Notes under the pieces: model-generated
What the model was told of the DNA's origin: nothing
What the model saw: the letters and a program-made list of their open reading frames with translations, nothing else
Databases searched by the model: none
Position numbers and translations under genes: made by a program
DNA from: Diplolepis rosae
Lineage: Eukaryota; Arthropoda; Insecta; Hymenoptera; Diplolepididae
NCBI GenBank assembly: GCA_030998225.1
Contig: JAPYXD010000412.1
Location: forward strand, 124,001-188,000
Direction: 5' to 3'
Length of the DNA stretch: 64,000 nt
Shown here: piece by piece, positions 1 through 12,800 of the stretch
Layout: each line of letters starts with the position of its first letter
Position numbering within the stretch: the first letter of the stretch is position 1

Positions 1-625
1 AATTATTAATATATAGATATATACATTTGAATGTTGCTGGATTTTCTGCTAATCTTTTTCTCAAGATTTTATGTGACATGGGAGGTAATGTGGTTCGCAA
101 AACTGATGTAACGACTTTGTAAGGTTATATTCATTTGAACAATCAGTGGTTAAATTTTTTTTTAAGTTTGAGGTATTAAGGCATTTTAAAAGCAATTTTT
201 AATAATTAATTTGCAGTCTGACAGTGCTTTGAAAGTTTTCTCGATTTTAAGATGTGAAAGCAATGTAAGTAAAAAATTTGTATTCTTGATTGATTGTTTC
301 TATTATTTATAAGTCTTCTAAAGTTAATAATTGTATATACTTCTGATTACAAATTCAAATAATTCTCTATAAAAATGATTTCAATTTGAATATTCACTTA
401 AATATCCACAATTGCCAGTATTTTATTGTACAAATATAAAATATATTTTAACTTTGGCTGGTTTATGTGAAGAAAGGTATAAAAAACTTCACATATCTTG
501 ATATACTATCTCAAATTTAGTTTCAAATTATAACTACTTCTTTTCATCAACCTTTGCTACTGAAATGTAATCCTAAATCTATGAAAATATAACTAATACG
601 TGGCAAGAGAAGATTATAATATTAG
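1..625. other. AT-rich flank, no feature seen
   Basis: Low-complexity AT-rich sequence with no long ORF, splice-like structure or repeat that I recognise. It lies downstream (3') of the importin-4 gene. Confidence 0.5.
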
Positions 626-663
626 TGCGTCAATTTACCCGACATGGCGGGTAAATTGACGCA
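626..663. repeat. Perfect 16-bp stem hairpin
   Basis: The arm TGCGTCAATTTACCCG (626-641) is followed by a 6-nt loop (acatgg) and its exact reverse complement (648-663). A related word, gtgcgccaatttcgccg, follows near 823, so the hairpin may be part of a degraded repeat. It is not followed by a T tract and does not belong to a recognised gene. Confidence 0.85.
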
Positions 664-2086
664 GGTGCAGTCCTTCGGAAATCTGAATAAAAACCTGCTT
701 TAATAATTTTCAATGTAACCTTTATCCATTGGAAAGTATAGAAAAGATATCCAGCTATTAAATAAATATTTTTTCATAATTTTTAGTCATATACTTTCTT
801 TTTAAACTCGCACTTTCTATTAGGTGCGCCAATTTCGCCGCTTCTCCCCTACCTTCAAAAGAAATGCGAATTTTATACGTATTCTTAACATCTTAAATAT
901 GATATTTTTGTTTTAATCCGGACATAAAATTTTTATTCATATAAAATAATGCATTTATAAATAAACGAACTGAATAAGACATAGCCCTTTTCATTGTTTT
1001 GCAACTCTCTTTCTAAGAATATGATTTTTTAAACATTACATTTTCTTTTATTCCATAATTACTTCCTCCGAGGGACTCTCTCAACATGTGGTCTGAAACC
1101 CTTCTTTCTCTCTCACCACTCTCCGAACACTTAAGCGTACTTGGGTCCCGAGTTTCCAGGACATAGACCGTGTATGGGGTTTGTTTATGCGTTTGTAACT
1201 TGACCCTCCACAACAAATTTTCACTGTATATATTAAAATTTTTACGCTAGTTTTCAAACGGTATTGCTCTCTTCTCAAATCAGTTTCCTTTTTGACACCA
1301 AACAGAGTGTGTGGCTACTTCTATCTGCCGCCTCTGTGTCTTGAAGGAAAATAGATGATTAAAAATTGAAATAAAAACTATCAATTTTTAATTTTTGCCC
1401 TTTAACGAAAAATCTGTTTCCTTCCGGGTTCGTGTTTTGTGATTCTGTGAAGTGCTTACTTCTTGTGGGTGTTATGAGCCCCTTGTGGATGGTGATGTTT
1501 TTTCTGCAGGATCTGTGCTTATTTTGTAGGAGATATTAGTGTCCATAGGTGGTTCTTGTGTGTACCTTTGAGGAAGGGCAGTTATGCGGATTCACTTTTC
1601 GCGGATCTGCCAGATAGGAGTTCTCACACTTTTTTGAAGGCTGTGTTTTGGAGCGGTCTCGTTCCTAGATGCCTTGGAACTTGCCATCTTGCCTTCTCAC
1701 ATAAGTTTTGCATGTTTTATAAAATATCATTAAAAAATACCAAAAAAACAAAAACAAAAAAATCTAATGTTAGTGCTAATAACCTTTTTAAGCACGTTTA
1801 CAGCTTAGACACTAAGTACATTAAATTTGGCACTGAAGAGGGCCCCCATTTGTGGCCGAAACGTTTGCCTTTTCATCTCTATAATATATTTTCTGCCTCT
1901 TAAAATCTTTGATATGTTTCCTTGAACATTGATTTTTAATGAAAAATTATGACCCAATGCCAATATAAATAAACTACATTGAATTTGTCTACTACATTAT
2001 TAAATTGTAACAGTGAACTCTATATATTGAAGGAAGTTATTATGCACACAGCATTTGAAATGTAAACAGACGTTATTAGGAAAAAA
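664..2086. other. Flank without a supported gene
   Basis: No coding region is supported. An open frame at 1556-1903 shows no recognisable domain and contains low-complexity K/N codons. It overlaps a structured motif at 1830-1865 (CTGAAGAGG, then GGCC repeated either side of a short loop, then GAAACG) of the kind seen at the ends of some retroelements. Confidence 0.4.
1830..1865 (+). other. CTGAAGA...GAAACGT structured motif
   Basis: The motif reads CTGAAGAGG, a GGCC/GGCC pairing over a 9-nt loop, then GAAACGT. Two similar motifs occur on the minus strand at 8895-8935 and 31979-32012. The arrangement resembles the core of hammerhead-type motifs carried by Penelope-like and other retroelements, but the first half here has GAAGA rather than GAUGA, so activity is doubtful. 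Confidence 0.35.
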
Positions 2087-2575
2087 TCATAAATTTAATC
2101 TATTAAGTAATGGTAAATAAATTCTATTCGAAGTAAATATATCTTCTTTTTTATTAATCTTTATTATGACACCACAAATCGACCATTTATGTTTATCATA
2201 TTGTATAGACTGAAGCAACATTTTTAAATTTTCATGTGTCTCCTCTAAGTGGACAGAATCTGCTATGGGCAATAAAGCAACTTTGTTTCCATTGCTTAGC
2301 AAAACTGCTTTTAAGCTACGTTTAGAGAAGTCGAAAAATAAACGAAATTCGTCTGGATTATAATCTTTGAGCCCCAGAGTATTCATTAACTTGGGGACAT
2401 CAGCGCAATAGACTAAGGTTTCGGTTTATTCAAAAAATGAAAGAAACTCATCTTCACGATTCCTTTACGAAGAGAATGTAGTATCAGGAGCCAATAAATG
2501 ATCTTCCTGAAGTCGCGAACCTAACAATTCTGCTGCTTCTTTCGATAAATCTAAATCCCTGCGACAAAAGTTTTG
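2087..2575 (-). pseudogene. Fragment of a repeated arthropod ORF family (N-terminal/central part)
   Basis: On the minus strand this region reads RDLDLSKEAAELLGSRL, LLAPDTTF, then after a stop and a second break VPKLMNTLGL, YNPDEFRLFFDFSKRSLKAV and HKWSICG. I recognise this arrangement (LxAPxTxF ... YxPxEWRLFIDxSKxSLKxVLLHNGNK ... WxICGDLK) from a multi-copy uncharacterised protein family in arthropod and cnidarian genomes. Its function is unknown to me, and its copy number suggests a mobile origin. The copy has an in-frame stop around 2470, another near 2425, and stops after the WSICG motif. A second fragment from the C-terminal part of the same family is at 57127-57584. Confidence 0.65.
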
Positions 2576-2629
2576 GGTTTACATCACCTAACGGAATATA
2601 TTCGTTATTATCAGAAGCATGACTTTCAC

Positions 2630-3125
2630 AATCTACTTTAACAATATTTTAATTTTCAAGACATAAAGAAATTTCTGATTTGATTTGAATTGATGGAGGA
2701 GGTAAGTCAGTATATGGTCAGCTTTTCCGAATTTCAGGGCCGTGCTTTTCAGAAAATTGCTATTTCTTTTCATCTTTAAAGTCCAGAGAAATGTGTATTT
2801 ATAAACCGTAGTCATAGGTTGATGCCATCATTCTTTGTGTGAAAATAATTACCCTCTATGTCTAGAACTGTGCTTATTAGGCCAGTTTTTCGCCAAATTA
2901 AGGGCGGTCCACCCTACATGATTAAACCTATTTTTTTATTTTTCTGGCCTGGAGAAAAATGTCCATGTATATAACCTAGATTCAAGGTGACGAAATCATT
3001 ATTTGTGCAAAATTATTTACCGTCTATGTCCAGAAATACCCTTATACGGACTTTTCCTAATTTGAGGGCCCTCCTACCCAGATAATTGCTATTTTTTTAA
3101 TCACGATAATCTAGAAAATGTTAAA
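2630..3125. repeat. ~165-bp tandem repeat array, block 1
   Basis: About three diverged units are present. Each contains a version of ggtcagcttttccgaattt followed by gagggcc, and ataaaccgtagtcataggt about 90 bp later. The pyrimidine-rich landmark recurs near 2716, 2880 and 3046, giving a period of about 165 bp. The array resumes at 4899 and again at 5440, so it was split by insertions or local rearrangement. Confidence 0.75.
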
Positions 3126-4898
3126 TTATTATAACGACAGTATCACTAAAGTGGGAAGATGCGAGCGAAAGTGCCGCACAAATGCCTAACGTGATCTTAT
3201 TTGCAGGGCGCCAGGTATTGATCTGTAACTACCGAATGAATTTGTTTCCCAACTTTAACTTTATTTACAACAATTCTGACCTCTAGTCATTTCTTAATAA
3301 ATTACTATGATTAATAATATTCTAGTATTCCCGGTTAAGGCGGTAGAGGGGAATGTGGGGGCGAACACTTGGATAGGTCGAACACAAAACAATAGAAATT
3401 TTGAAATGAATAATACACTTATAGAATTGATATTGATAAAATAACATAAGCCTAATTTATTAATAATTATCAATCAGAATAACAACAGTTGTTTCTTTAC
3501 AGTAATTACGCTTCAAAATGTTCAAACTTGTTTAAACTGGAAAGTTCCGGAACTACTATTATGACTAAATCTAACCTTGATTGACATAACTATTCTATGT
3601 TGCTAATATTTGGTATAAGTTGACAAACTCAACTTCTCTCCACTAAACGGCAAGATCTCTAAATGCTTAAAACAAATTCTCTCTAATTTTATATATACTC
3701 AAATTCTCTCAAATACTGCTTACAAATACGGCATCAACAATTTAGAACTTCTTATTATTTATCAAAACTTATTTCTGACCTTGTCTTCACCCTTAGCTGG
3801 AAGCATAAGGTCAACAGAAAATCGACAACATTTATATTCGAACTCAAATCTCAAGTCTCTACTCTAGGCTACCTTGACTATAATTTTAACATAATACATT
3901 TAGAATTCACACTTTAAATCTCTACTCTAACTCAAATCTCGATTATATACATAAATCTAACTTCACTTTATATTCTAATGTTATAAATTACTGGCTAGAA
4001 TTCCCTGATGCTAACCTATAACATGGCCGCCCTCAGCGTGCTTTTCGTTATGTCGAGAGAGAGGTCGTGACCGAGCACCTACCTGGGTTCCAGACACTCC
4101 GCTGAGAGTTCGTTTGTTCACTCCGCCTTGGCTGGTTTCCTCGCTACTGGCTACACCGCACCAACTCCTCTCCTTCCTCACTAAAGGCACTCAAATTCTA
4201 TCGAATACTTAATAATAGTCTACAGCATGCTGGCCGAACAAGTTCTGCCGTTCCGCTGTTCCTTCTTCTCCCACTACTTGTGGGCGGCCACTCTGGGAAC
4301 TAGCCTAGCAGCTGTCAGTGTTGACAATATGTCTGCCGCAAAGTCCCACTTCGATTGACTTGTGATTGTCAATCGATCTTTCGCTTACGAGTGATCGCTT
4401 ACTCCACTATATGTCGTGTAGTTGTAATTCTGGGCAGTCACTCTCGGTTTCGTGCCGGCAGTGAAATAGTGGTGAATAAGTGTATAGTCTTTGATATGTA
4501 GTGTTAGGTAGGTAGTGTTTACCTAACCTCCTAAGAGACCAGCTGTCATCCCGGGAATTCTCGTTGTGTTCTGGAGCCAGAGAAAGCACCCCATCGCCGT
4601 CCTCAACCCTTTTCATGCTGTTCACATCTCGTAACAACTACTACAAGGTCTGTAAATTTTATTTCTTGTCTTAACTAACAAATTCTAATACTCTTACCTA
4701 ATCTTCTATATAGCCTTACAAATAAATACAAAGGTATCAATACATCTATAATAATATATCTAAATGTATAATAAATATTGTATGATTAATAATCAGTGAG
4801 TCCCTTCTGGCCAGCATGCTGTTCACTTTATTTAATTAATCTTTGTTTCTTTTCAGGTTCAGGAGGGAGTAGGGATCACGGCGTGATCGTCACGTCAC
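3126..4898. mobile_element. Unidentified ~1.77-kb insertion in the tandem array
   Basis: This block interrupts the 165-bp array: array sequence stops near 3125 and resumes at 4899. The left part is AT-rich, while 4020-4640 is GC-richer with no long ORF. The word CAGCATGCTGGCC near 4226 recurs inverted near 4812. No coding domain is recognisable. It could be a solo LTR or a non-autonomous element, and I could not fix a target duplication. Confidence 0.4.
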
Positions 4899-5125
4899 AT
4901 TATAAACCGTAGTCATAGGTCGACACAATCATTATTTGTGCAAGAATAATTACATTCTAAGTTTAGAACTGTGCTTATATGACAAGTATTTTCCCGATTT
5001 GATGGCCGTCTGCCCTACATAAATGCAACTTCTATTCTTATTTTAATAGTTTAGATAAAAGTCTATTCATATAACGTAGTTTTAAGGTGATGGAATTCTT
5101 ATTTATGTGAGAAGATTCTCATGCG
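4899..5125. repeat. ~165-bp tandem repeat array, block 2
   Basis: The sequence resumes with ataaaccgtagtcataggt and runs through one unit and part of another (tgatggccgtc near 5000; a second start near 5075). It decays around 5120. Confidence 0.65.
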
Positions 5126-5439
5126 ATGGTCTAGTGAGAGCACAAAAAAAAGATTGGTGCACTAAAAAAAATGAAAATTTGAGACTACTATCTAATTTGC
5201 AATGGTATAAAACTGCTACTATTTATTCGTTGGAACAACTACGCTGTTGTTAAGGGTATTTCTTGGGTTCCTGGCGTAATATTCGGGTAGTAGCATCAAC
5301 AAAAAATAGTTATTGCAACTGCCAAAAGAAGCAGAACTATGTCTTACAAATTGAATAATAGTATCCTCAACCGCTCATGTTTTTCAGTGCGTTGGCTACT
5401 CAAATGTCAGCTACTGCAACTAATTATACTTTTCCGTGT
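5126..5439. other. Unique AT-rich sequence between array blocks
   Basis: No ORF and no repeat match within the window were seen. It separates two blocks of the 165-bp array and may be a second insertion or a very diverged stretch of it. Confidence 0.35.
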
Positions 5440-5790
5440 AAATAATTTTATTTTAATTTTTATAGCCTAAACAAATGTACTTTTGTACATAAGGGACATA
5501 GGTTAACGAAATCATTATTTTTGCAAGATGATTTACATCCTATGTCTAGAAATGTACTAATGTGGTCAGCTTTTCTGAATATGAGGGCCCTGCTATCTAG
5601 ATAATTGCTATTTTTTTATTTTGATAGCCTAGAGAAACGTGTATTTCTATACTGTAGTCATAGGTTGACGCAATTATTATTTTCGCAAGATTATTTACTG
5701 TTTAAGCCTAGAATGTATTAATACGGTCTGTTATTCCGAATTTGAGGGCCCTCCTGCCAAAATTATTCCTATTTTATTTATTTTTTTCAC
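5440..5790. repeat. ~165-bp tandem repeat array, block 3
   Basis: Two more units follow, with ggtcagcttttctgaat at 5563 and its counterpart ggtctgttattccgaattt near 5724. Each is preceded by a catagg(t)tgac(g) word and a tttgcaagatgatttac-like segment. Confidence 0.7.
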
Positions 5791-6511
5791 GAATGCTGTC
5801 AGGCGGATTTAATGGTGTGTTTAGTATATTCCTATTAATTTCGAGTCTCTTTTAGTTCTACATTTACCTTGCCACTTAGCTAAGATACAGGTTTTGAGTA
5901 AGAACAAGTATTTTGTCCGGACAATAGTTGCTAGGATTTCAACTGTTGAATAAAAATTCATTATAAACATTACATTTCTTTTTTTTATATTCGGCTTTTG
6001 AGCCTAAATTCTATTCTTGGTATCAGATGTTCAATTGTGAAGCATAAGACGATCACTCACATTTTCCTTGTTTCTGTATTGCATAAGCTTCTGCAACATA
6101 TTACAATCAATAATATTGTCATTTCTTATGAATTGCAGATTACAGGGTACTCCTAAACTGTAAGTTGACCAAGTATTTTTAGGAGGCTTCCTTGGTCACT
6201 TATAATTATTCCTGACAAAATAGTAGGTATATCTGAAGTCCATGCCAATAAAAATTGTATACAATCCCTTAACATATCAGAAATTTGTTTCTAATTTTTT
6301 ATTATATCTTTTACGTTTTTGTACCTTTTACAAGATATGTAAGTCTCGCGAATGTTATTCTAACCATTGGTACAAGAATTAATTTTTTCACTTTTTTCTC
6401 TATGTCGAATAATCCATAAAAACACGTTCTCTAGATATATTACAGAAAGTGATTGAATGTCTTATAGAGAAGTAAAAAAAAAGAGTAAAAAGTAGAAAAG
6501 CTCTGCCCTTC
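5791..6511. other. AT-rich 3' flank of IPO4
   Basis: No ORF or repeat is recognised. This is the sequence downstream of the predicted poly(A) signal of the importin-4 gene. Confidence 0.4.
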
Positions 6512-6517
6512 TTTATT
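6512..6517 (-). promoter_or_regulatory. Candidate poly(A) signal AATAAA for IPO4
   Basis: On the minus strand AATAAA occurs about 170 nt past the importin-4 stop codon at 6687-6689, a typical distance for a short 3' UTR. It is the first canonical hexamer I see after the stop. In such AT-rich DNA the hexamer is common by chance, so a transcript end would be needed to confirm it. Confidence 0.45.
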
Positions 6518-6686
6518 GAAATTTATAAAGTTTTTTCACATAAAACTCATTTCTATCATCTATGTTATCAATGCAATTTTAGAATAAAATATTATCTAAT
6601 TTAAGAAATCAAAAGCTGTAATTATTTAGTATCAGTATTATAAAAACTGACGTAAAAAAATGCGTTCTGATAAATATGTTAATGGT

Positions 6687-6811
6687 CTAACACGCGTACG
6701 TAGGTAGGTGATCCTGAATATCGGGTGGTTGATCTCCAAGTAAGGCATGATATTCATTGGGAAAATCTCTTTGGGTTGAGCTGAGAAAATCCACAACCAG
6801 GCTTCTTGCTT
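6687..6811 (-). CDS. IPO4: IPO4 terminal exon
   Basis: The exon has 41 codons plus TAG and follows a strong acceptor (TTTTTTCCTCTGTTCCTAG). Phase 1 input fits the upstream exon exactly (G/AA, Glu). The product EARSLVVDFLSSTQRDFPNE continues to YHALLGDQPPDI, corresponding to the TKAALLLLLTFLAKQHTDSF segment at the mammalian C-terminus. Spacing to the preceding exon's last conserved residues is also right. Confidence 0.88.
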
Positions 6812-9800
6812 CTAGGAACAGAGGAAAAAACAATTTTAATTCAGAAACACCTTTTACATGTCATAAATCGGTTTCACTCATTTAATGCTAAATTTCAAAT
6901 TATTAAACACTGATATGCTATTTTAGTATTTTAAAATAGATTTCTTTCCACAATCCACTTTCGTGAAAACGGGCAAATCACAATAAAAAGTTTAATAATG
7001 GTCAATCGTAAAATATCTCTGGTCATCTAACTGTTGCATTTCTCAAAATAATGTAACCCTTGTTAAAATCTGTTATTGAAAATATATTTCAAGCATTTAA
7101 TCGAATGAATGACTTATATTAAAATTATTTTTGATGGATAATTGTTAAAAATAATGATAATGTGTATGCATAACTGAGCGCTAATGTATATTTAGTATTT
7201 TTTATTTGTGAGTATGATTTAAAATAATTTCTCTTTTCAATACTAGGGGGCTTCGCCCTCTACTCGCTTCGCTCACCCCCCCCCCCCCCCGCCCCTCCCG
7301 GGTCGCTTCGCGCTCACTCGCTTCGCTCCTCAGCAGCGCCATCTGTGATCGAATCGATGATTAAAACTGACGCCGGCGCGGCGCCTATTCCAGTGATCCC
7401 AGAACGTGGGCGCTGGCAGCCCTCACCACGGATTACTGGTCAATTGCGGCGAGAATAAAAATATCCGCCCCACGGAAAGTTTTTTGTATTATGGAGAGAT
7501 GATTCTGAACGTTTTATTTATTAATGTCTATGTAACTAAGAACAATTAGTCTCACACCATATTTGCACTACTTGAAATATACACGGAGGAAAATAGTTCC
7601 GAAAATTTTACTCGACTCTTTTGGTTAAACTTGACACATAAGGACATTTTAACAAGTACCTAATTCACCTAACTTAAATGATGATAAACGTTATATAGAG
7701 AATGATGAAGGGTTCAGTAAAACGTGGTCAAGGACAAGGCATTAGTATTTTTGAGTGACTTCGCGTGAATTTGTTCAAAATTGCTTTCATACCTCCAGTG
7801 TAGAGGTGACATGATTATATAATTCTGACACGATTTATATTTCAAAGCCTGTAAAACAACACTGTTTTGTTCATCCTGTAAAGTTTCATTTTCTATCTTT
7901 ATTCAGTTCCCATTCTCATGTTTCTATAATCCAGCATTTGTCAAATAAAATTTTCTTGGATTTATGTTTCAGTTTCTAGATTTCATGGGGGTTCGAGTAT
8001 TCAGTGATCCATGATATAGAAGTTTGAAATGTTTTACACCCGAACTAATAGACAAAATTTATCCCTAAAGCCGGGAACGAAGGAAGGCAACAGAAACAAT
8101 ACCTCTATAAACCGAAGGATTCCTGTACCCGAGTTCGGGATAAAATTTACCTGTAGGATACCCTTGGGACCGATCAAAATTTTATGTCCACTAAGTTATC
8201 AACAAATTTCATAAAAAATTCTGGTCATGTGTCAACGCTACTTGTGTCGTGTCCGCGAAGGCTGCATACATGTGACATTAAAAAAAACGTCGAAGATATA
8301 TATATATATATATGATAAATATAATCTTATATATAATATTATATGTAATATAATAATACATAATATAATATAATCTTTAAAAAACAGAATGTTGCAAAAT
8401 TTTTTTTCTCAAATTTGTCTTAAATTTTGCATTGCAAATGGAATTTCGTGTGCAGAATCGCTGACAATGTTACATAAGGCTTGCGGTGAATTGACTTTAT
8501 CAAAAACACGTGCATATGAGTGGTACAGTGCATTCAAAAGCGGTCGTGATGTGGTGGAAGATTTGCCTCGCTCTGGTCGGCCATCAACGTCTTCAACTGA
8601 AGTGAACATCGCTAAAGTGAAGGAAATGGTGATTCAAAATCGTCATTTAAGTTTAAGAGAGATATCCGCTGAATTTTCTGTGTCTCAAGAATCAATTCGT
8701 ACCATTTTAAACCATTGCTTGGGCATGAAACGCGTTGCTGCTCGACTAGTCCCGAAAGACCATCTCACAAGGCTATCATTGTGAACGAATTTTTGGCCAA
8801 AAACTCAACGAATATCATCGAAAAACCACCGTATTTAAACCTGAAACTTGTCTTTACCTCTCACAACCATCTGCATAAAAAAAAAATGACTTGTGCGACG
8901 TTTCGGTGTTCTTACAGCACCCTCTTCAAAGCTGGAATTCTAAAAAAAAGAACGAATCTTGTTACATATTTTGCTTTGAATAAGAAGTTTTTTTTGCAAA
9001 TATAAAACAGAGCATATTTTTCAAAATCTGTCTCCTATTAGACGTTATAATACGCTTTTCTAAACGTTCCAAATGGATTGAAATATAGAAATACAGAAAT
9101 AACCTCACCAGATGAATAAAAGTCGAGATTTTACTGTTTTTGCGGGTGTATCAATTCGCCTCACTTGCCAGAAATTAAATTTTCCGACAGCAAAATTGAG
9201 ATGAATCATCACAAACTATTTCCCACTAGTTGCAATACTCTTTATGAAATACTTATTTGAAACATTCAATAGATATAAAAAACACCATCTGCAGATAAAA
9301 AAAATAGAATGCTATCCTGCATTGGTCCATTACAGATGGAAAATATGTTTCATGAAAAGAATAAATGCTGAAATAAACTTTGGAATGAATGAGATGTCAG
9401 TGTTATGAGTGAAACAAAGTCATTCGACATAATTTAACCAGTTTCCAGTACGTGTGTCTAGTTTTTGTTAGCAGGAAAAACTATCCATTTGAGTGATATG
9501 GTCATTTATTTTAAATACTCTATTTTTAGATGCTAATAATTTATTATTTGAATAATTTTCACAAAAAATTATCCATTTTACCTGTTTAAAGATAATAAAT
9601 TGTACATTTTCGGTATTATTAAGGGGTTAGACGAATGTGACGGGTGTTTTTCCAGGGTCAGTATTTTTTCATTGTCTTCTATGAACATTAAAGAACGTGT
9701 CAAAAATTTTTCGTCCAAAAAAATATAAAACTCGTCGAGTCAAGCCGTTTCACGCATCCCTATGATTTTCACGTATGGTCGGATGATTTACGTGATTTCG

Positions 9801-12800
9801 CGAAAACCAGTCGTCTGAAACAAAAATAAAAAATATGCTTATCATCTATATTGTATTGGCTTCCCATTGACGGAGCATTTTATTCTTTTTCATGTCTGGC
9901 GACTAGAAAAAAATTCCTGGATTTTTTACTGCAATTTTTGGACCCAAATTACATGTTATTATTAATAATAATTTCAAATTCTTTAAATTTAAATTTATTT
10001 TGCATTTATTGCTATATAAGAGTTTGAAATTGTCTACAAGGACACCTGTCGGCAACGTAACCTATCTGATACGCGACTAATGATCCTCCGATAATGCAGG
10101 CAGTGGCAAAAATTTCGAACTCAACTAAATACTTTGAAATTATTAATAATTATTGAACGAAACATAATATTGACAAAATCGTCCATCAACTGAAAGACAC
10201 TACCCCTTTGGATAAGTGTACCAAATTTCAAGTCAATACGTTAATTAGATCTCGAGATATCGTGAACACCGTTTTAAAAAACATATTTTTCAGAAAAACG
10301 TGTTTAAAGTTTTGATACTAGTTTTTTTCTGTGAAAAAATTTATTTAAGCTTCAATGAACACGACTTTGGGTGGGTATGAGACCTTTTGTCCATCATTCT
10401 AGAGGGTTCAGAACATTTTTTAGGCCAATACAAAAAATGATTTTTTCAAAATTTCACTATGGTCTAACCCCTTAACTAAAACTTTTTCGTCAGCAGTGCC
10501 AGGTTTTTAGATGATTCTGCTGGAAATAACCAAACACGCATGACTAAAAATGGTCAATGATGTATTTATTTGTTTACCTTATTTAAGTAATGATTGATTG
10601 ACATTGTACTGCACTATATCTACAGTAAATAACCATCAATACAAGGTGCATAGTTGATATTGCTAACAAAATCGTAACATACATACTGGAAAATGGTAAA
10701 ATTATGAATTTTTTGAATTAATTTGTTTAAATAATGAATGATAGTTATTGAAAAATTCAATATTTATGGTAAATGACCATAAACTAAAGATTTACTGTTG
10801 ATTCTCATAAAGAAAAAACCGAAGTGTACCGAACCATAAAGTACCGGTGAACCAACTTGCCCCTCAAACGAGGGATATTACCATTGGCCATGGGATAAGA
10901 AGTTCTCCCCAGGGCGTCCAGCTCCACCTGTCTTACCCGACGGATCGACCGACTAACCGACTCACCGTAACCTACGGCCCCTGGATACCACCATGGCCGA
11001 GGCTGCTAGGATTGCGCTTCGCCAGATACCGCTGACCGCATCTGACCTGGGCAAATACCGACCAGCCGCAGACCCTCGGCCTCCTGGATACCGCCATGGC
11101 CGAGGCTCCGAGGGTGGGGGCGCTGCCCGAGATACTGCTGAGTGCGCCCTTCCCTGAAGGCACCGACCAGACATTGAGGGACTGACGGACCACGCGTGAG
11201 AACTGAAGTTGAACGCGCCCCCAGAGGGAAACCGGGCGTCGTGATATAACTTGTGACCGCCAACTTATTCGATTTCCGTATTTGTATGTTTTTCCAGAAA
11301 TGTATATAGAATAGAATGACGACGCCAAAACCGGTTCGAACAAGCCGACGCTTGCAAGGCCTGTGCCCACTCGCACTCTCATTCACGCATACACACACAC
11401 GGGCAAACACTTACTCTTCGCGCACACTGACACCGGCACACTGAACCAAAATTTTCAAATTTGAATATCTGCGAAGTTCTTTGAATTTTTCATAAATAAT
11501 TATAGGGTATTTTTTGACACCTAAAAGAAAAGATACGCGAACTTTTATCGAAATTGCTAACAATGGGTGAAATTCTTCACGCTCTACATACACGGTCAGT
11601 GGCATATTTCTTACATTTTTCATCAGATATATAGATTGCAACAGGTAAGAAAATCATGCAATTTTGACTTATGTCAAGTTTGCAGCATGAGCTAGAGACA
11701 AGTTAAGGGGTCCGCTTATGGTTTACTTTCAAAAAATTGAATTTTTTTTTTTGCTTCAATCATTAGATTTAAGTTCTGAGAATGTTGTCTTAAAGTTTCA
11801 AAGCCTGCATTCGTATAGTTACAAAGCTATCTAATCCTCGTAAGTCTATTTTTTTCATTTAAAAAACATTAAATCCCGTTTTCTCTCTATTTTCTTTCTC
11901 AAAACGGTGGGCAGGATTAAAAAAAAACTATTAAATATATTTACATAATTTTTTTATCACCTTGTAGATAATTCAAATGCCCACAAAGTAGACCTATAAC
12001 ATCTATAAAAATATCGTTTAAAATATATTTTTAGGGCAATAATAGCTAGAATAAAATAGTCAAAAATTGAACTTTTTTTAAACGATGGATTTATCTTTTT
12101 TTCCGAGTAATCCATAAGCGGACCCCCTTAAAGGTGATCAGTATACATATATAAAGTTTCAAGCAAAATTCCGAGGAAAAATGACTGTGAAATACAATTC
12201 TATCTAAATGATTTATTATCAAACTACACGCTTTATTCACTATCTTTCGATTTCGACAATTTTATAGTTTGATCAACAGTTGAGCAAAACGATAGTTGTC
12301 TTTACGCCACCATTCCCATCATTGAATGTGAAATTAAGATCTCCCACCAAGAATCAATGATTTTCAGACTATTGAGGAAGATAATAAAATTGTGCATAAT
12401 GAAGACCAATAATACCCAGTATAACCTAATAATGGATGATATTCTTGAATTAACTAACAAATTTAAATGAAAACATATACATATTGATTTATTGCAAAAT
12501 TTGCTATAATAGCATATGGTTATATCGAGGTAAAAAATGTGATTAAATATTATTTATAAACAAATTATCAAGTTAAAAATTGATTTTCTTTGAATAATTG
12601 ATTTCTCATAGTGCTTATAAATCTCTACTAATTATTCTTACCACATTTTTTTATTATACCAAAATTATGATATAAAAGTTACAGAATGTTACAACTTGAA
12701 AAAAGTCAATATAAAAATTTCATTTTTCAGTTAAACTATACGAGATACGAAAAAAACATTGCAATAAAAAATTATTTACTACAAAAACATCTACAAATTT

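Noticed and set aside
1556..1903. 115-codon open frame
   Set aside because: No domain, low-complexity lysine/asparagine stretch, and it overlaps a structured repeat motif.
10962..11410. Several overlapping open frames of 130+ codons on the minus strand
   Set aside because: They lie in a GC-rich block, where long open frames arise by chance. Three frames are open at once and none has a recognisable motif.
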